Origin: Rhizosphaericola mali | Lineage (GTDB): Bacteria > Bacteroidota > Bacteroidia > Chitinophagales > Chitinophagaceae | Direction of reading: 5' to 3' | NCBI RefSeq assembly: GCF_004337365.2 | Contig: NZ_CP044016.1 | Location: forward strand, 4,507,507-4,571,506 | DNA length: 64,000 nucleotides | Part shown: piece after piece, positions 55,408 to 64,000 of the stretch | How positions within the stretch are numbered: the stretch's first letter is position 1 | How the letters are laid out: every line of letters begins with the position of its first letter | Program-made: the position numbers and the translations under genes | Notes under the pieces: generated by a model | Told to the model about the DNA's origin: nothing | What the model saw: the letters and a program-made list of their open reading frames with translations, nothing else | Database searches by the model: none

Positions 55408-55444
55408 CAGCCGTAATCCACAAATATGCGCTGGATTGCGGCTG
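55408..55444 (-). terminator. Intrinsic terminator of the MFS exporter gene
   Basis: 13-bp stem (55408-55420 and 55432-55444, one G-T pair), followed on the minus strand by TTTTATTTT. It lies about 95 bases after the MFS stop. Confidence 0.75.
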
Positions 55445-55538
55445 CAAATATAAGACCAATTTTTTAATAATCCCCTGTTAAAGGAGTATTAAACTATATA
55501 GTGATATAATAAATATATTTAAAGTATTGATAATTAAG

Positions 55539-56939
55539 CTATTTATGATTCTTTTCTAATCCTCTAACATTTAGCCCATCTGTTTTTCTTAAGCGACCAT
55601 ACTCGATCAAACCTAATAAACTAAGAAATCCAATAAATACAAATGCCATGTGAAAATCATTCATTTGATATCGTGTTCCATGTCTATGAATAACGCTTGC
55701 AACATGCAAAGAAACCGCACCAAGTGCAATCCCCATACCTAATGTCATCTGTTGTGCTGTACTATATAAGGTGTTGGCATTGCTCATATTTTTATTGGGA
55801 ATATCTGCATAAGCTAAGGTATTTAAACTACTAAATTGCATAGATCGAAACATTCCTGAGGCAAACATGACGACAACGACCATCCATGTTGGCGTCGTTG
55901 GAAACAATAATGCGGTGGCAAATGTGGAGATCGCCAATAAGATACCATTACCAATCAATACTTCTTTGAAATTAAATTTGCGTGTTATCCAAATAGTAGC
56001 GGGTTTCATGGCCAAATTTCCAACCATGCTTGCCATGAATAACAGGCCAGATTGGAATGCATTTAATCCAAAGCCGATTTGAAACATCATCGGTACAAGG
56101 AATGGCGCCATTCCGATTACCATTCTTGCCAATGAACCAGAGTACACTGTGATGGCAAAAGTGCGCACATTTAATATGGAATAGTCAATTAATGGAAATT
56201 CTTTTTTGCGTGATTGATAGATATTGAAAACGATTAATAAACCACTTGCTACCAAAATGCCTGCTATTTTCCAATAATTTTCTCCTTCTCTACTCAATAA
56301 TTCTACACCATACATAAATGAGGAAAGAGCTACCGCACTTAATAAAAAACCAACAAAATCTAGTGGTTTAGGATCCTTTGTGTGCGTATTGGGAATAAAT
56401 TTCCAAGTAAGAATAACTGCAATAATTCCTAATGGAATATTGATAAAAAAGATCCAATGCCAACTTAAATAAGTAGTGAAAATGCCTCCCAATAATGGAC
56501 CGATAATTGGACCAATTAAGCCGGGCCAAGTAATATAAGCTATAGCAGTAACTAGATCTTTTTTTTCTGTATTACGTAGGACTGAAAGTCTACCAACTGG
56601 TACCATCATCGCCCCCGCGACACCTTGTAATATTCTAAAAGTAACAAAATGATAAATATTTTGACTTAACCCACAACCCACAGAGGCTAATACAAATCCT
56701 ATAATGGCTGATCCAAATACATTTCTGGTTCCAAATTTATCAGCGACCCATCCACTAATAGGGATAAAAACTGCCAACATGATTAAATAAGATGTAATAC
56801 CTGCACTCAAATGAATGGGATTGACTCTAAAAGATTTTGCCATTTCAGGTAAGGCCGTAGAGATTACAGTTCCATCTATATTTTCCATCAGAAAGGCTCC
56901 TCCCACAATGAGGGAGATCGTTAATGCTCGTCTTTCCAT
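55539..56939 (-). CDS. MFS transporter, DHA2 (EmrB/QacA-like) drug efflux
   Basis: 466 residues, inner membrane, about 14 helices. MENIDGTVISTALPEMAKSF (motif D1-like), GWVADKFGTRNVFGSAI (motif A), ILQGVAGAMMVPVGRLSVLR and ITWPGLIGPIIGPLLGGIF (motif C) are all present, as in proton-driven multidrug exporters. No membrane-fusion or TetR gene is next to it, so the substrate and regulation cannot be inferred. Confidence 0.93.
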   Translation of the reverse strand: MERRALTISLIVGGAFLMENIDGTVISTALPEMAKSFRVNPIHLSAGITSYLIMLAVFIPISGWVADKFGTRNVFGSAIIGFVLASVGCGLSQNIYHFVTFRILQGVAGAMMVPVGRLSVLRNTEKKDLVTAIAYITWPGLIGPIIGPLLGGIFTTYLSWHWIFFINIPLGIIAVILTWKFIPNTHTKDPKPLDFVGFLLSAVALSSFMYGVELLSREGENYWKIAGILVASGLLIVFNIYQSRKKEFPLIDYSILNVRTFAITVYSGSLARMVIGMAPFLVPMMFQIGFGLNAFQSGLLFMASMVGNLAMKPATIWITRKFNFKEVLIGNGILLAISTFATALLFPTTPTWMVVVVMFASGMFRSMQFSSLNTLAYADIPNKNMSNANTLYSTAQQMTLGMGIALGAVSLHVASVIHRHGTRYQMNDFHMAFVFIGFLSLLGLIEYGRLRKTDGLNVRGLEKNHK

Positions 56940-57102
56940 ATCGGACGAAGGTCGTGATTAAAAAATAGTTTCATCCGTATTTTCAATAATAAATATTAAA
57001 TCGTGATGATAAGAAAGCATTATTTAACGTTATATTGATTCTTTTATCTGGAGTTGTTTTAGTGAATTTTTTTATTTTTAGCGAACGGTGACAATAAATT
57101 TT

Positions 57103-57672
57103 ATGGATAAATATTACGAGTCAGAAACTTTTGAAAGGATTGATTTTACGGAAAAATATTTCGAAAAAGGAGAATATGAAGATTGTCAATTTGAAAGTTG
57201 TAATTTGAATCATGTCAATTTATCGGGATGTAGATTTTCAGAATGCATATTTGAAAATTGTGACCTTAGTATGATACAACTTACCGAAACCGTTTTTCAG
57301 GATTGTCGGTTTATAGGATGTAAAATGATCGGTATTTTATTTGAAAATTGGAACAAGTTTTCCAGCAATTTACAATTCAAACAATGTATTTTAAATAGCA
57401 GTTCTTTTCACAAATTGCAAATGGCAAAAACTAAATTTGAAAATTGTCAATTGAAAGAAATTGATTTTTCCGAAACCAATTTGAAAGAAGCCGTATTCGA
57501 ACAATCAGATTTGTCTGGCGCAATATTTAGAAATACCAATTTGGAGAAAGCGGATTTTCGTTCAGCAGAAAATTATGCATTCAAATTAGAAGAAAATAAA
57601 TTGAAAAATGCACAATTTTCTATGTTTGAGTTAAAACATTTACTGACGATATATGGCATGAAAGTCGATTAA
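57103..57672 (+). CDS. Pentapeptide-repeat protein
   Basis: 189 residues from ATG 57103; a GTG five codons earlier is an option. Made of A(D/N)LXX-type pentapeptide repeats (CNLNHVNLSGCRFSECIFEN, TNLKEAVFEQSDLSGAIFRN) interrupted near residues 80-100, giving a right-handed beta-helix. It resembles the Qnr/MfpA size class that mimics DNA; whether it protects gyrase here is not shown. Its stop overlaps that of the convergent VWA gene by four bases. Confidence 0.88.
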   Translation: MDKYYESETFERIDFTEKYFEKGEYEDCQFESCNLNHVNLSGCRFSECIFENCDLSMIQLTETVFQDCRFIGCKMIGILFENWNKFSSNLQFKQCILNSSSFHKLQMAKTKFENCQLKEIDFSETNLKEAVFEQSDLSGAIFRNTNLEKADFRSAENYAFKLEENKLKNAQFSMFELKHLLTIYGMKVD

Positions 57673-58766
57673 CGCAAGATTTTTCTTTTTCCTTTTTCAA
57701 AATCTCGAAAAATAAATTCACCCAAATTATCCAAAGAAGAAAAGAATGCTTTCCCATTATTTGTTTCTGTAAATTCTTCTACAAATTGTTGCAAATAAGG
57801 ATCAGAGGCAATCATAAATGTAGTAATGGGAATTTTTAATTTTTTACATTGAGCTGCGAGATTAAAACAGCGGCTTGTAACCTTTCTATCTAATCCAAAA
57901 CTATTTTTATAATACCGACCACCAATTTTTAGACAAGTCGGTTTACCATCCGTAATCATGAAAATTTGTTTATTGCTATTTTTTCGTTTACGCAAAATTT
58001 CCATCGCCAATTCCAATCCTGCAACGGTATTGGTATGGTACGGCCCAACTTGTAAATAGGGCAAATCCTTCATTTCCACGGTCCACGCATCATTGCCAAA
58101 TACAACGATGTCCAAGGTGTCTTTGGGATAGCGCGTTGTAATAAGTTCGCTCAATGCCATCGCTACTTTTTTTGCCGGCGTAATTCTATCTTCTCCGTAC
58201 AAAATCATTGAATGTGAAATATCAATCATTAAAACCGTAGACGTCTGTCCTTTAAAATCGGTATCGTGTATTTGCAGATCACTTTCTTGCATCGAAAAAC
58301 TATCTACACCGTGATTAATCTGCGCTTGACGTATGCTTTCTGTGAAATCAATTTGTTCCAATAAATCTCCAAATTCAAATTGACGCAAATCTGGACTCGG
58401 TTCATCACCAACACCAGAGCGAAATGTATTGTGGTCGCCTTGTTTGCTTTTCTTTATTTTCCCGAATATTTCTTCCAAACTTTTCTTTCGAATTGTTTGC
58501 TCGGATTTTCCGGTAAGAATGGGATTGTTTGTTTGCGGATCATCTTTGATATAGCCTTGATTTTTGAGATTTTCTATAAAATCTCCCATGCCATAATCCT
58601 TGTCTGTAATCTTATATTGTTTGTCCAATTGATTCAGCCATTGCAGCGCTTCTGTCACATCTCCACTCGTATAATTGAGCATTTGCATGAAAATCTCTAG
58701 CATTTGCTCAAATTTTGATCTGCCATCTCCTTCTGGTGTGTATCTAAAAAATCTATTTCCAATCAT
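57669..58766 (-). CDS. VWA (von Willebrand factor type A) domain protein
   Basis: 365 residues, apparently cytoplasmic, no signal peptide. N-terminal helical part (about 1-60) and a charged linker, then the VWA domain (about 172-360) with MIDAS DISHS (182-186), a conserved Thr in [12 protein letters not shown] and [11 protein letters not shown]. Proteins of this type usually work with a MoxR-type AAA+ ATPase; none is adjacent here. Function unknown. Confidence 0.9.
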   Translation of the reverse strand: MIGNRFFRYTPEGDGRSKFEQMLEIFMQMLNYTSGDVTEALQWLNQLDKQYKITDKDYGMGDFIENLKNQGYIKDDPQTNNPILTGKSEQTIRKKSLEEIFGKIKKSKQGDHNTFRSGVGDEPSPDLRQFEFGDLLEQIDFTESIRQAQINHGVDSFSMQESDLQIHDTDFKGQTSTVLMIDISHSMILYGEDRITPAKKVAMALSELITTRYPKDTLDIVVFGNDAWTVEMKDLPYLQVGPYHTNTVAGLELAMEILRKRKNSNKQIFMITDGKPTCLKIGGRYYKNSFGLDRKVTSRCFNLAAQCKKLKIPITTFMIASDPYLQQFVEEFTETNNGKAFFSSLDNLGEFIFRDFEKGKRKILR

Positions 58767-58832
58767 ACTATAAAGTTACGGAAATGCTATTGTGATTATT
58801 GTTAAAACAGTTCATATTAAAATAATAAAAAA

Positions 58833-58863
58833 TTGTTAATGTGGATTAATTGCTATTAATTTG
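58833..58863 (+). promoter_or_regulatory. Candidate susC promoter TTG-N20-TTAATTTG
   Basis: -33 TTG (58833-58835), spacer 20, -7 TTAATTTG (58856-58863) one base off TAnnTTTG. About 85 bases before the susC ATG, leaving a normal leader. Confidence 0.45.
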
Positions 58864-58947
58864 CGCCGATGCTATTGAGAATTGCTTTAAACGAGAAAAT
58901 TTAGTTCGGCACTTCTAATACAATTTACTATTAATTAAACCATACAC

Positions 58948-61900
58948 ATGAGGCAAAAAATTGCATTTTTTGCCATGCTCATGGGCCTAATATTGTTTGG
59001 GCCTAAAGTCATGGCTCAACTTAAGACAATTCAGGGAACTGTCTATTCTGATTCAACAAATCTACCGCTGGAGGGAGTTTCTGTTAAGTTATTAGGTAAA
59101 GGAAATAAAGGAGTTGTAACAGACAAAGTAGGACACTTCGAAATCTCTGTTTCAAAGGAAGTTAAAGAAATAGAATTCTCCTATGTAGGTTATCAAAAAT
59201 TAGTTAAACTAATAAATGAAATTGACGGGACGGATATTTTTCTAAAAACTAAAAATGAGAATCTTGATGATATCGTAGTAATTGCCTATGGTAGAGCTAC
59301 GAAAAAATCAATTACAGGTTCAGTTGCTCAAGTAAATGCAAAAGATATTGAAAAGCGAGCATTGACAAGTGTAACCGGTGTATTAGAGGGTGCTGCTCCT
59401 GGTATCCAAGTCAATAATACATATGGGCAACCTGGCTCAACTCCTACGATTAGAATTAGAGGCTTTTCTTCCATTAATGGCTCTAATACGCCACTTGTTG
59501 TTCTTGATGGAGTTGTTTTTAGTGGTAGTATTGCAGATTTAAATCCAAACGATATAGAAAGTGTTTCAGTCTTAAAGGATGCGGCATCTTCTGCACTATA
59601 TGGTAATAGAGCTTCTAATGGGGTTATCATTGTGACTACTAAAAAAGGAAAAGCGGGCAACGTTAAGCTTAATTTCATTGCTAATCAAGGTATATATAAT
59701 CGTGGATTAAAAGAATATGAAAGAATGGGGCCAAATGATTTCATGGAAACCATGTGGAAGGGGTATCGAAATAATTTATTATCTACTCAACCTACTGTTT
59801 ATACATCTACGGCTCTTGCAAATGCGAAAGCTTCTAATTCATTAATCGCAGATTATTTACATTATAATATTTATGATAAAGGAGATTCTGCGTTGTTTGA
59901 CGATAATGGAAAATTGGTATCTGATGCTAAAATAAGAAGTGGGTATCTGAATGATTTAGATTGGTATTCGCCGATTATTCAAAACGGGCATAGGCAAGAT
60001 TATTCAATTTCTGGTTCATCCGGTACAGAAAAAAGTAGTTTGTATTTTTCTGCAGGATATTTGGATGAAAAAGGTTTTATGAAACGTTCTGATTTTAAAA
60101 GATTTACAGGACGTTTGAAGGGGGATATTACACCAAGGACATGGATTAAAGCAGGCTTCGCAATGAGTGGTAGTCATCAAATAAAGAGTAATTATTCTGA
60201 TGGAAATTCTTCCTATGCCAATCCGATTTATTTTGCCAGAAATATTGCCCCAATATTTCCAGTTCACTTACATGATATGTCTACAGGAGATTATATTTTA
60301 GATGCTGATGGAAATGAAATATATGATGATGGTAATACTTATAACAGAACTCAAAATTTGGGACGACATTCTATCTGGGAAAATGAACTAAACCAGGATA
60401 AGACATTTATAAATAATCTTCAAGGGCAAGGTTATGTTGATATCAAATTTCTTAAAGATTTTACCATTAGCACCAGAGGTGATTTAAACGTCAAAAATTC
60501 AGAAAGGCAAACATATGATAACGCAGAAATTGGTGATGGAACTGGAAATCTTGGACGTGCGTCAAGATCTCTATACAGGTATAAAACATATACCTTTCAA
60601 CAACAATTGAGTTGGAATAAAGATATAGCAAAAAACAATTTTTATGCCTTTGCAGGTCATGAAAATTATAATTACGATTATAGTTATCTGTATGGATATA
60701 AAACAAATCAAACTTTTGCTAATAAAACAGATTTACAAAATTTTACGAAGATTACATATTTATACGACTATACATATCAAGATCGTACGGAGAGTTATCT
60801 TAGTAGTTTTAGATATAATTATAATCAAACTTACTATTTCGATGCATCTTTTAGGGCAGATGGTACTTCAAGATTATACAAAGATTCAAGATGGGGGCAA
60901 TTCTGGTCAGTTGGAGGCGCTTGGTTGCTATCAAATGAATCTTTTATGTCTAGTCTGAAACCGCAAATTAATGAATTGAAGTTAAGAGCATCCTATGGAC
61001 AAGTCGGTAATAATGCCAGTCTAGATTATTATGCTTGGATGGCTTTATATGATAATGGACAAAATGCGAATACTACCGCCTTTTATAAAAACCAATTAGA
61101 AAATAAAGATCTACAATGGGAAACCCAAAGTGCTCTGGGGATTGCTATGGAAGGAAGATTTTTTAACAAATTGAATTTATCCGTTGAATTTTTTAATAAA
61201 GCCTCGCACAAACAAATTTTTGACGTAAATCTCCCACTTTCTGCGGGTGCAACTTCTACATCGGATCCTCAAGCTATTGTTACTCAGAATATTGGAGATA
61301 ATTATAATAGAGGATGGGAATTTAATTTTGATGTGGATGCCATCAAAACAAGATCATTTACATGGAATATTGGAGCAAATGCCACTGTAATGAAAAATAG
61401 AGTTACCAAACTACCCCCTCAAAATACCGCAAATGGCATAATTAGTGGCAATAAAAAAATTATGATAGGTCATAGTATATATGATTATTGGCTATACCAA
61501 TATGCGGGAGTTGATCAAATGACTGGAAATGCACTATACTTGGCGGATAATGACGTATATAATGGAGGTGATCCAAGTAATACGGATAAGGCGGCAATCC
61601 CAACCCAATATGTTGTAGAAATCAACGGAAAATACTATACAACTAATCCATCGTATGCAAAGAGAGACTGGAGTGGCAGTGCTATTCCTAAGGTCTATGG
61701 GTCGTTTAATACATCCTTAACTTGGAAAAATATTTCATTGAGTGGATTATTTACTTATTCTTTTGGAAGTAAAATTATGGACTACAATTATCAATCTTTA
61801 ATGACGATGAACGGTTCTATTAATGCCCTTCATAAGGATTTGTTAAATGCGTGGAATGGCATTCCTGAAGGAATGACAGAGACTTCAAGTAATAGAATTG

Positions 61901-62202
61901 ATCCAAAAGGAATTCCTGTTGTAGATTTTTCTAAAAGCTCATTCGCTAATGCAACCTCATCACGTTTTTTACAAGATGGAAAGTATTTCGTTATTAAGAA
62001 TATTGCATTAACTTATAAATTAGAAAAATCAATAGTAGATAAGCTCGATATATCCAGCTGTGTATTCAATTTTACAATCGAGAATTTGGCGACATTTACT
62101 AAGTTAAGAGGAATGGATCCGCAACAATCTTTTGACGGAAACAACTATAATTATTTTATGACACCACGAGTTTTTTCTCTTGGAGTAAACGTTGGACTAT
62201 AA
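58948..62202 (+). CDS. SusC/RagA family TonB-linked outer-membrane receptor
   Basis: 1084 residues. Signal peptide (about 1-24, KVMAQ), a CarboxypepD_reg-like domain (about 28-100, IQGTVYSDSTNLPLEGVSVK), TonB box/plug start LDDIVVIAYGRATKKSITGS (about 107-126), plug with GAAPGIQVNNTYGQPGSTPT and SVLKDAASSALYGNRASNG, and the large barrel to the final strand VFSLGVNVGL. Imports large nutrients with its SusD partner. No glycoside hydrolase, peptidase or sigma/anti-sigma pair is next to it, so the substrate is unknown. Confidence 0.96.
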   Translation: MRQKIAFFAMLMGLILFGPKVMAQLKTIQGTVYSDSTNLPLEGVSVKLLGKGNKGVVTDKVGHFEISVSKEVKEIEFSYVGYQKLVKLINEIDGTDIFLKTKNENLDDIVVIAYGRATKKSITGSVAQVNAKDIEKRALTSVTGVLEGAAPGIQVNNTYGQPGSTPTIRIRGFSSINGSNTPLVVLDGVVFSGSIADLNPNDIESVSVLKDAASSALYGNRASNGVIIVTTKKGKAGNVKLNFIANQGIYNRGLKEYERMGPNDFMETMWKGYRNNLLSTQPTVYTSTALANAKASNSLIADYLHYNIYDKGDSALFDDNGKLVSDAKIRSGYLNDLDWYSPIIQNGHRQDYSISGSSGTEKSSLYFSAGYLDEKGFMKRSDFKRFTGRLKGDITPRTWIKAGFAMSGSHQIKSNYSDGNSSYANPIYFARNIAPIFPVHLHDMSTGDYILDADGNEIYDDGNTYNRTQNLGRHSIWENELNQDKTFINNLQGQGYVDIKFLKDFTISTRGDLNVKNSERQTYDNAEIGDGTGNLGRASRSLYRYKTYTFQQQLSWNKDIAKNNFYAFAGHENYNYDYSYLYGYKTNQTFANKTDLQNFTKITYLYDYTYQDRTESYLSSFRYNYNQTYYFDASFRADGTSRLYKDSRWGQFWSVGGAWLLSNESFMSSLKPQINELKLRASYGQVGNNASLDYYAWMALYDNGQNANTTAFYKNQLENKDLQWETQSALGIAMEGRFFNKLNLSVEFFNKASHKQIFDVNLPLSAGATSTSDPQAIVTQNIGDNYNRGWEFNFDVDAIKTRSFTWNIGANATVMKNRVTKLPPQNTANGIISGNKKIMIGHSIYDYWLYQYAGVDQMTGNALYLADNDVYNGGDPSNTDKAAIPTQYVVEINGKYYTTNPSYAKRDWSGSAIPKVYGSFNTSLTWKNISLSGLFTYSFGSKIMDYNYQSLMTMNGSINALHKDLLNAWNGIPEGMTETSSNRIDPKGIPVVDFSKSSFANATSSRFLQDGKYFVIKNIALTYKLEKSIVDKLDISSCVFNFTIENLATFTKLRGMDPQQSFDGNNYNYFMTPRVFSLGVNVGL

Positions 62203-62209
62203 AAATTTA

Positions 62210-63748
62210 ATGATGAAACGATTACAATATATCACTATAATATTACTTTGTTCTTTGTTTGTATCCTCATGCTCAAAATCCTATCTTGATACAACTCCTA
62301 CAGATAGAACAAGTACTACAACAGTTTTTGCAACAACAGATAATGTCGCGTTGGCAGTGAATGGTTTAGCCAAAATGATGACCATTCAATATCTCGGATC
62401 ACAAGGTTTTAATGGGGAAGGTACCATAAAAATGTACTATGGAAACTATCCAGGAAATGATTTCTACGTTTATTTGACAGGATGGGCTCCTATAATAAAT
62501 AGTTTATATAACGTAAACACATCTTCAATATATGACTATTATCCATGGTATTATTACTATAAAATTATTGGAAATGCTAATTCAATAATCTTACGTGTAG
62601 ATGCTGCTGAAGGGACAGAGGCAGAAAAAGCGTTTTTAAAAGCACAAGCGTTGACATATAGAGCTTATAGCTACATGATGTTAGCTCAATTATATTCTTA
62701 CAGGTGGAGTGATTCAAATAATGGGGCTACAGATGGTGTTGTTTTAAGATTAGATGAGTCAATTGGGGACTTGCCGTTATCAACACTTTCTGAAACTTAT
62801 AGTCAGATTTATGCGGACTTGGATCAAGCAATTTCCTTATACTCATCTTCTGGATTGACAAGATCTAATAATTTTGATCCTGATATAAATGTGGCATATT
62901 CAGTATATGCGAGAGCTGCTTTAAATAGACAAGATTATGCCAATGCAGAAAGTAATGCAGTAAAAGCAAGAAATGGATATGCTTTAATGGATACAACAAA
63001 TTATAAAGCAGGGTTTGCCAATGCTACATCCGAATGGATATGGAGTAGTTATGGAGCTTCTGATGAAACCTTATACTATTATTCTTATTTCGCTTATATC
63101 GCATACAACTCAAGTGCTAGTGCTGTTAGAACATATCCGAAATGTATAAGTAAAACATTATATAATAAAATACCCTCTACTGATATTAGAAAAAGTATGT
63201 TTTTAGATCCAACAGGTTATACATATACGGCCTCTTCTGGTGTAGCGGGAACGGCTTTAGCGGCTCATGCAAGATCTCTTTATCCTGATATACAATCTAA
63301 TGCAACAGTTTATGCATATATGAATTTTAAAGTAAAAGCAAATGATCAACCAGGAGTTGGTAATTTAAATCATTTTAGAAGTTCGGAAATGTATTTAATC
63401 GAGGCAGAGGCGAAATATTTTCAAAATAAACCTGCGTCAGAAATACAAGCGTTACTTATTGCTCTAAATAAAACATCAGGTCGTGATCCTAATTATACAA
63501 ATACTAAGACTGGTACAGATTTACTGACTGAAATTAAGCTTTACAGATCAATAGAGCTTTGGGGTGAAGGATTTGATTGGTTTGATATGAAACGTTGGGG
63601 AGATACTATTGTGAGATATAGTACAACTAATGGAGGAAATTACCCTGCTACATTAGCAATGACGATTAAACCAGAAGATAACAATAAGTGGACTTGGATG
63701 ATTCCACTGAAAGAATCAGATTATAATTCATCCATATTAGCAGAATAA
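62210..63748 (+). CDS. RagB/SusD family nutrient-binding lipoprotein
   Basis: 512 residues from ATG 62210 (a second ATG follows directly). Lipobox LFVSSC (about Cys20) puts it on the outer-membrane surface. SusD-like N-terminal part with YLDTTPTDRTSTTTVF, TPR-like region (AFLKAQALTYRAYSYMMLAQ, YARAALNRQDYANAESNAV), and the C-terminal SMYLIEAEAKYFQNKP and IELWGEGFDWFDMKRWGD. Forms the lid on the upstream SusC. Terminator follows. Confidence 0.95.
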   Translation: MMKRLQYITIILLCSLFVSSCSKSYLDTTPTDRTSTTTVFATTDNVALAVNGLAKMMTIQYLGSQGFNGEGTIKMYYGNYPGNDFYVYLTGWAPIINSLYNVNTSSIYDYYPWYYYYKIIGNANSIILRVDAAEGTEAEKAFLKAQALTYRAYSYMMLAQLYSYRWSDSNNGATDGVVLRLDESIGDLPLSTLSETYSQIYADLDQAISLYSSSGLTRSNNFDPDINVAYSVYARAALNRQDYANAESNAVKARNGYALMDTTNYKAGFANATSEWIWSSYGASDETLYYYSYFAYIAYNSSASAVRTYPKCISKTLYNKIPSTDIRKSMFLDPTGYTYTASSGVAGTALAAHARSLYPDIQSNATVYAYMNFKVKANDQPGVGNLNHFRSSEMYLIEAEAKYFQNKPASEIQALLIALNKTSGRDPNYTNTKTGTDLLTEIKLYRSIELWGEGFDWFDMKRWGDTIVRYSTTNGGNYPATLAMTIKPEDNNKWTWMIPLKESDYNSSILAE

Positions 63749-63753
63749 AAGAT

Positions 63754-63789
63754 AAAGAGAGTTCTATTTTTAGGACTCTCTTTATTTTT
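63754..63789. terminator. Terminator between susD and the IMPACT-family gene
   Basis: Stem AAAGAGAGT / ACTCTCTTT (63754-63762 and 63775-63783), then TATTTTT. It overlaps the stop codon of the convergent gene. Confidence 0.75.
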
Positions 63790-64000
63790 ACAACCACTTC
63801 CATTCCATATCATGCCAATCACTCAAAAGCGATTCCGCAAGTGCTAATTTGGATTTTGGAATAGAGCATTTAATGGTACAAAAAAGCTGCATCTCTTGAT
63901 AATCAATTACACCGTCCAATTTTTTGATCCAATTCATAACGTCATTGAGTTTGGTATAATCAAAATCAAATTGAATGGACTTGTAAATAGGCTTTTTGAT
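63788..64000 (-). CDS. YigZ/IMPACT family protein, C-terminal part only
   Basis: Reading the complement from 64000, 70 codons stay open to a stop at 63788-63790. The peptide includes KSIQFDFDYTKLNDVMNWI and YQEMQLFCTIKCSIPKSKL, which resembles the C-terminal DUF1949 domain of YigZ/IMPACT proteins from Bacteroidota. The N-terminal catalytic-like part lies beyond the window. The family's role in bacteria is not clear. Confidence 0.65.
   Translation of the reverse strand: MKKPIYKSIQFDFDYTKLNDVMNWIKKLDGVIDYQEMQLFCTIKCSIPKSKLALAESLLSDWHDMEWKWL

Noticed and set aside
1-64000. CRISPR arrays, tRNA or rRNA genes, insertion sequences, phage genes
   Set aside because: Looked for repeated spacers, cloverleaf-like segments, transposase motifs and phage proteins; none seen.

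Overview
The window is AT-rich chromosomal DNA from a member of the Bacteroidota, most likely the Chitinophagaceae. The support is a type III glutamine synthetase, a SusC/SusD pair, the nadK-porG-uppS-bamA-skp-skp-murI cluster, the ssb-gldE-gldD cluster, many families confined to this phylum (DUF3078, DUF6089, DUF3109, DUF5686), promoter -7 elements of the form TAnnTTTG, and few Shine-Dalgarno sequences. No rRNA, tRNA, CRISPR array, prophage or insertion sequence was seen. Most of it is core genome with small accessory patches.

Layout. 1-4000 (minus strand): truncated glnN, a polytopic membrane protein and an orphan sensor kinase. 4.1-9.9 kb: yqgE, a small envelope operon (beta-barrel plus DUF4136 lipoprotein), a GT2 glycosyltransferase, and three tandem paralogues of a secreted carboxypeptidase-regulatory-like family. 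9.9-15.3 kb: tgt, gatB, yihY/brkB-like and mltG. 15-20.2 kb (minus): the miaB / sigma-54 activator / lptE / hypothetical / secG operon. 20.3-29 kb: DUF3078 barrel, nadK, porG-like, uppS, bamA, two skp-like chaperones and murI, an envelope-biogenesis block. 29-38.7 kb: HerA-like ATPase, Gfo/Idh/MocA oxidoreductase, a polyprenyl glycosylphosphotransferase, a catalytically degenerate M1-like protein, ispD with a FemAB/GNAT-like gene, and a polysaccharide pyruvyl transferase gene interrupted at a run of seven G. 38.9-49.4 kb: an ECF sigma factor, exbB/exbD, ssb-gldE-gldD, a DUF3109 protein, a TrmH-type methyltransferase, a NatAB-type ABC exporter and a DUF5686 protein. 49.4-58.8 kb: pncA, mutS2 lacking an Smr domain, an SdiA-regulated-like protein, type II NADH dehydrogenase, a glucosaminidase with a structured upstream region, an MFS exporter, a pentapeptide-repeat protein and a VWA protein. 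58.9-64 kb: a SusC/SusD pair and the end of a YigZ/IMPACT-family gene.

The unifying theme is construction of the cell envelope. BamA and Skp insert outer-membrane proteins, LptE helps place LPS, UppS supplies the lipid carrier, MurI, MltG and the glucosaminidase serve peptidoglycan, ExbBD energises TonB receptors such as SusC, and PorG-like plus GldD/GldE tie the window to type IX secretion and gliding. The most interesting signals are the 7-G tract that switches a surface-polysaccharide gene out of frame, the M1-like protein that has lost its zinc-binding HExxH motif, the tandem secreted paralogues, the long imperfect stem upstream of the glucosaminidase, and an inverted repeat upstream of the ECF sigma gene. 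I found no clear-cut novel multi-gene system.
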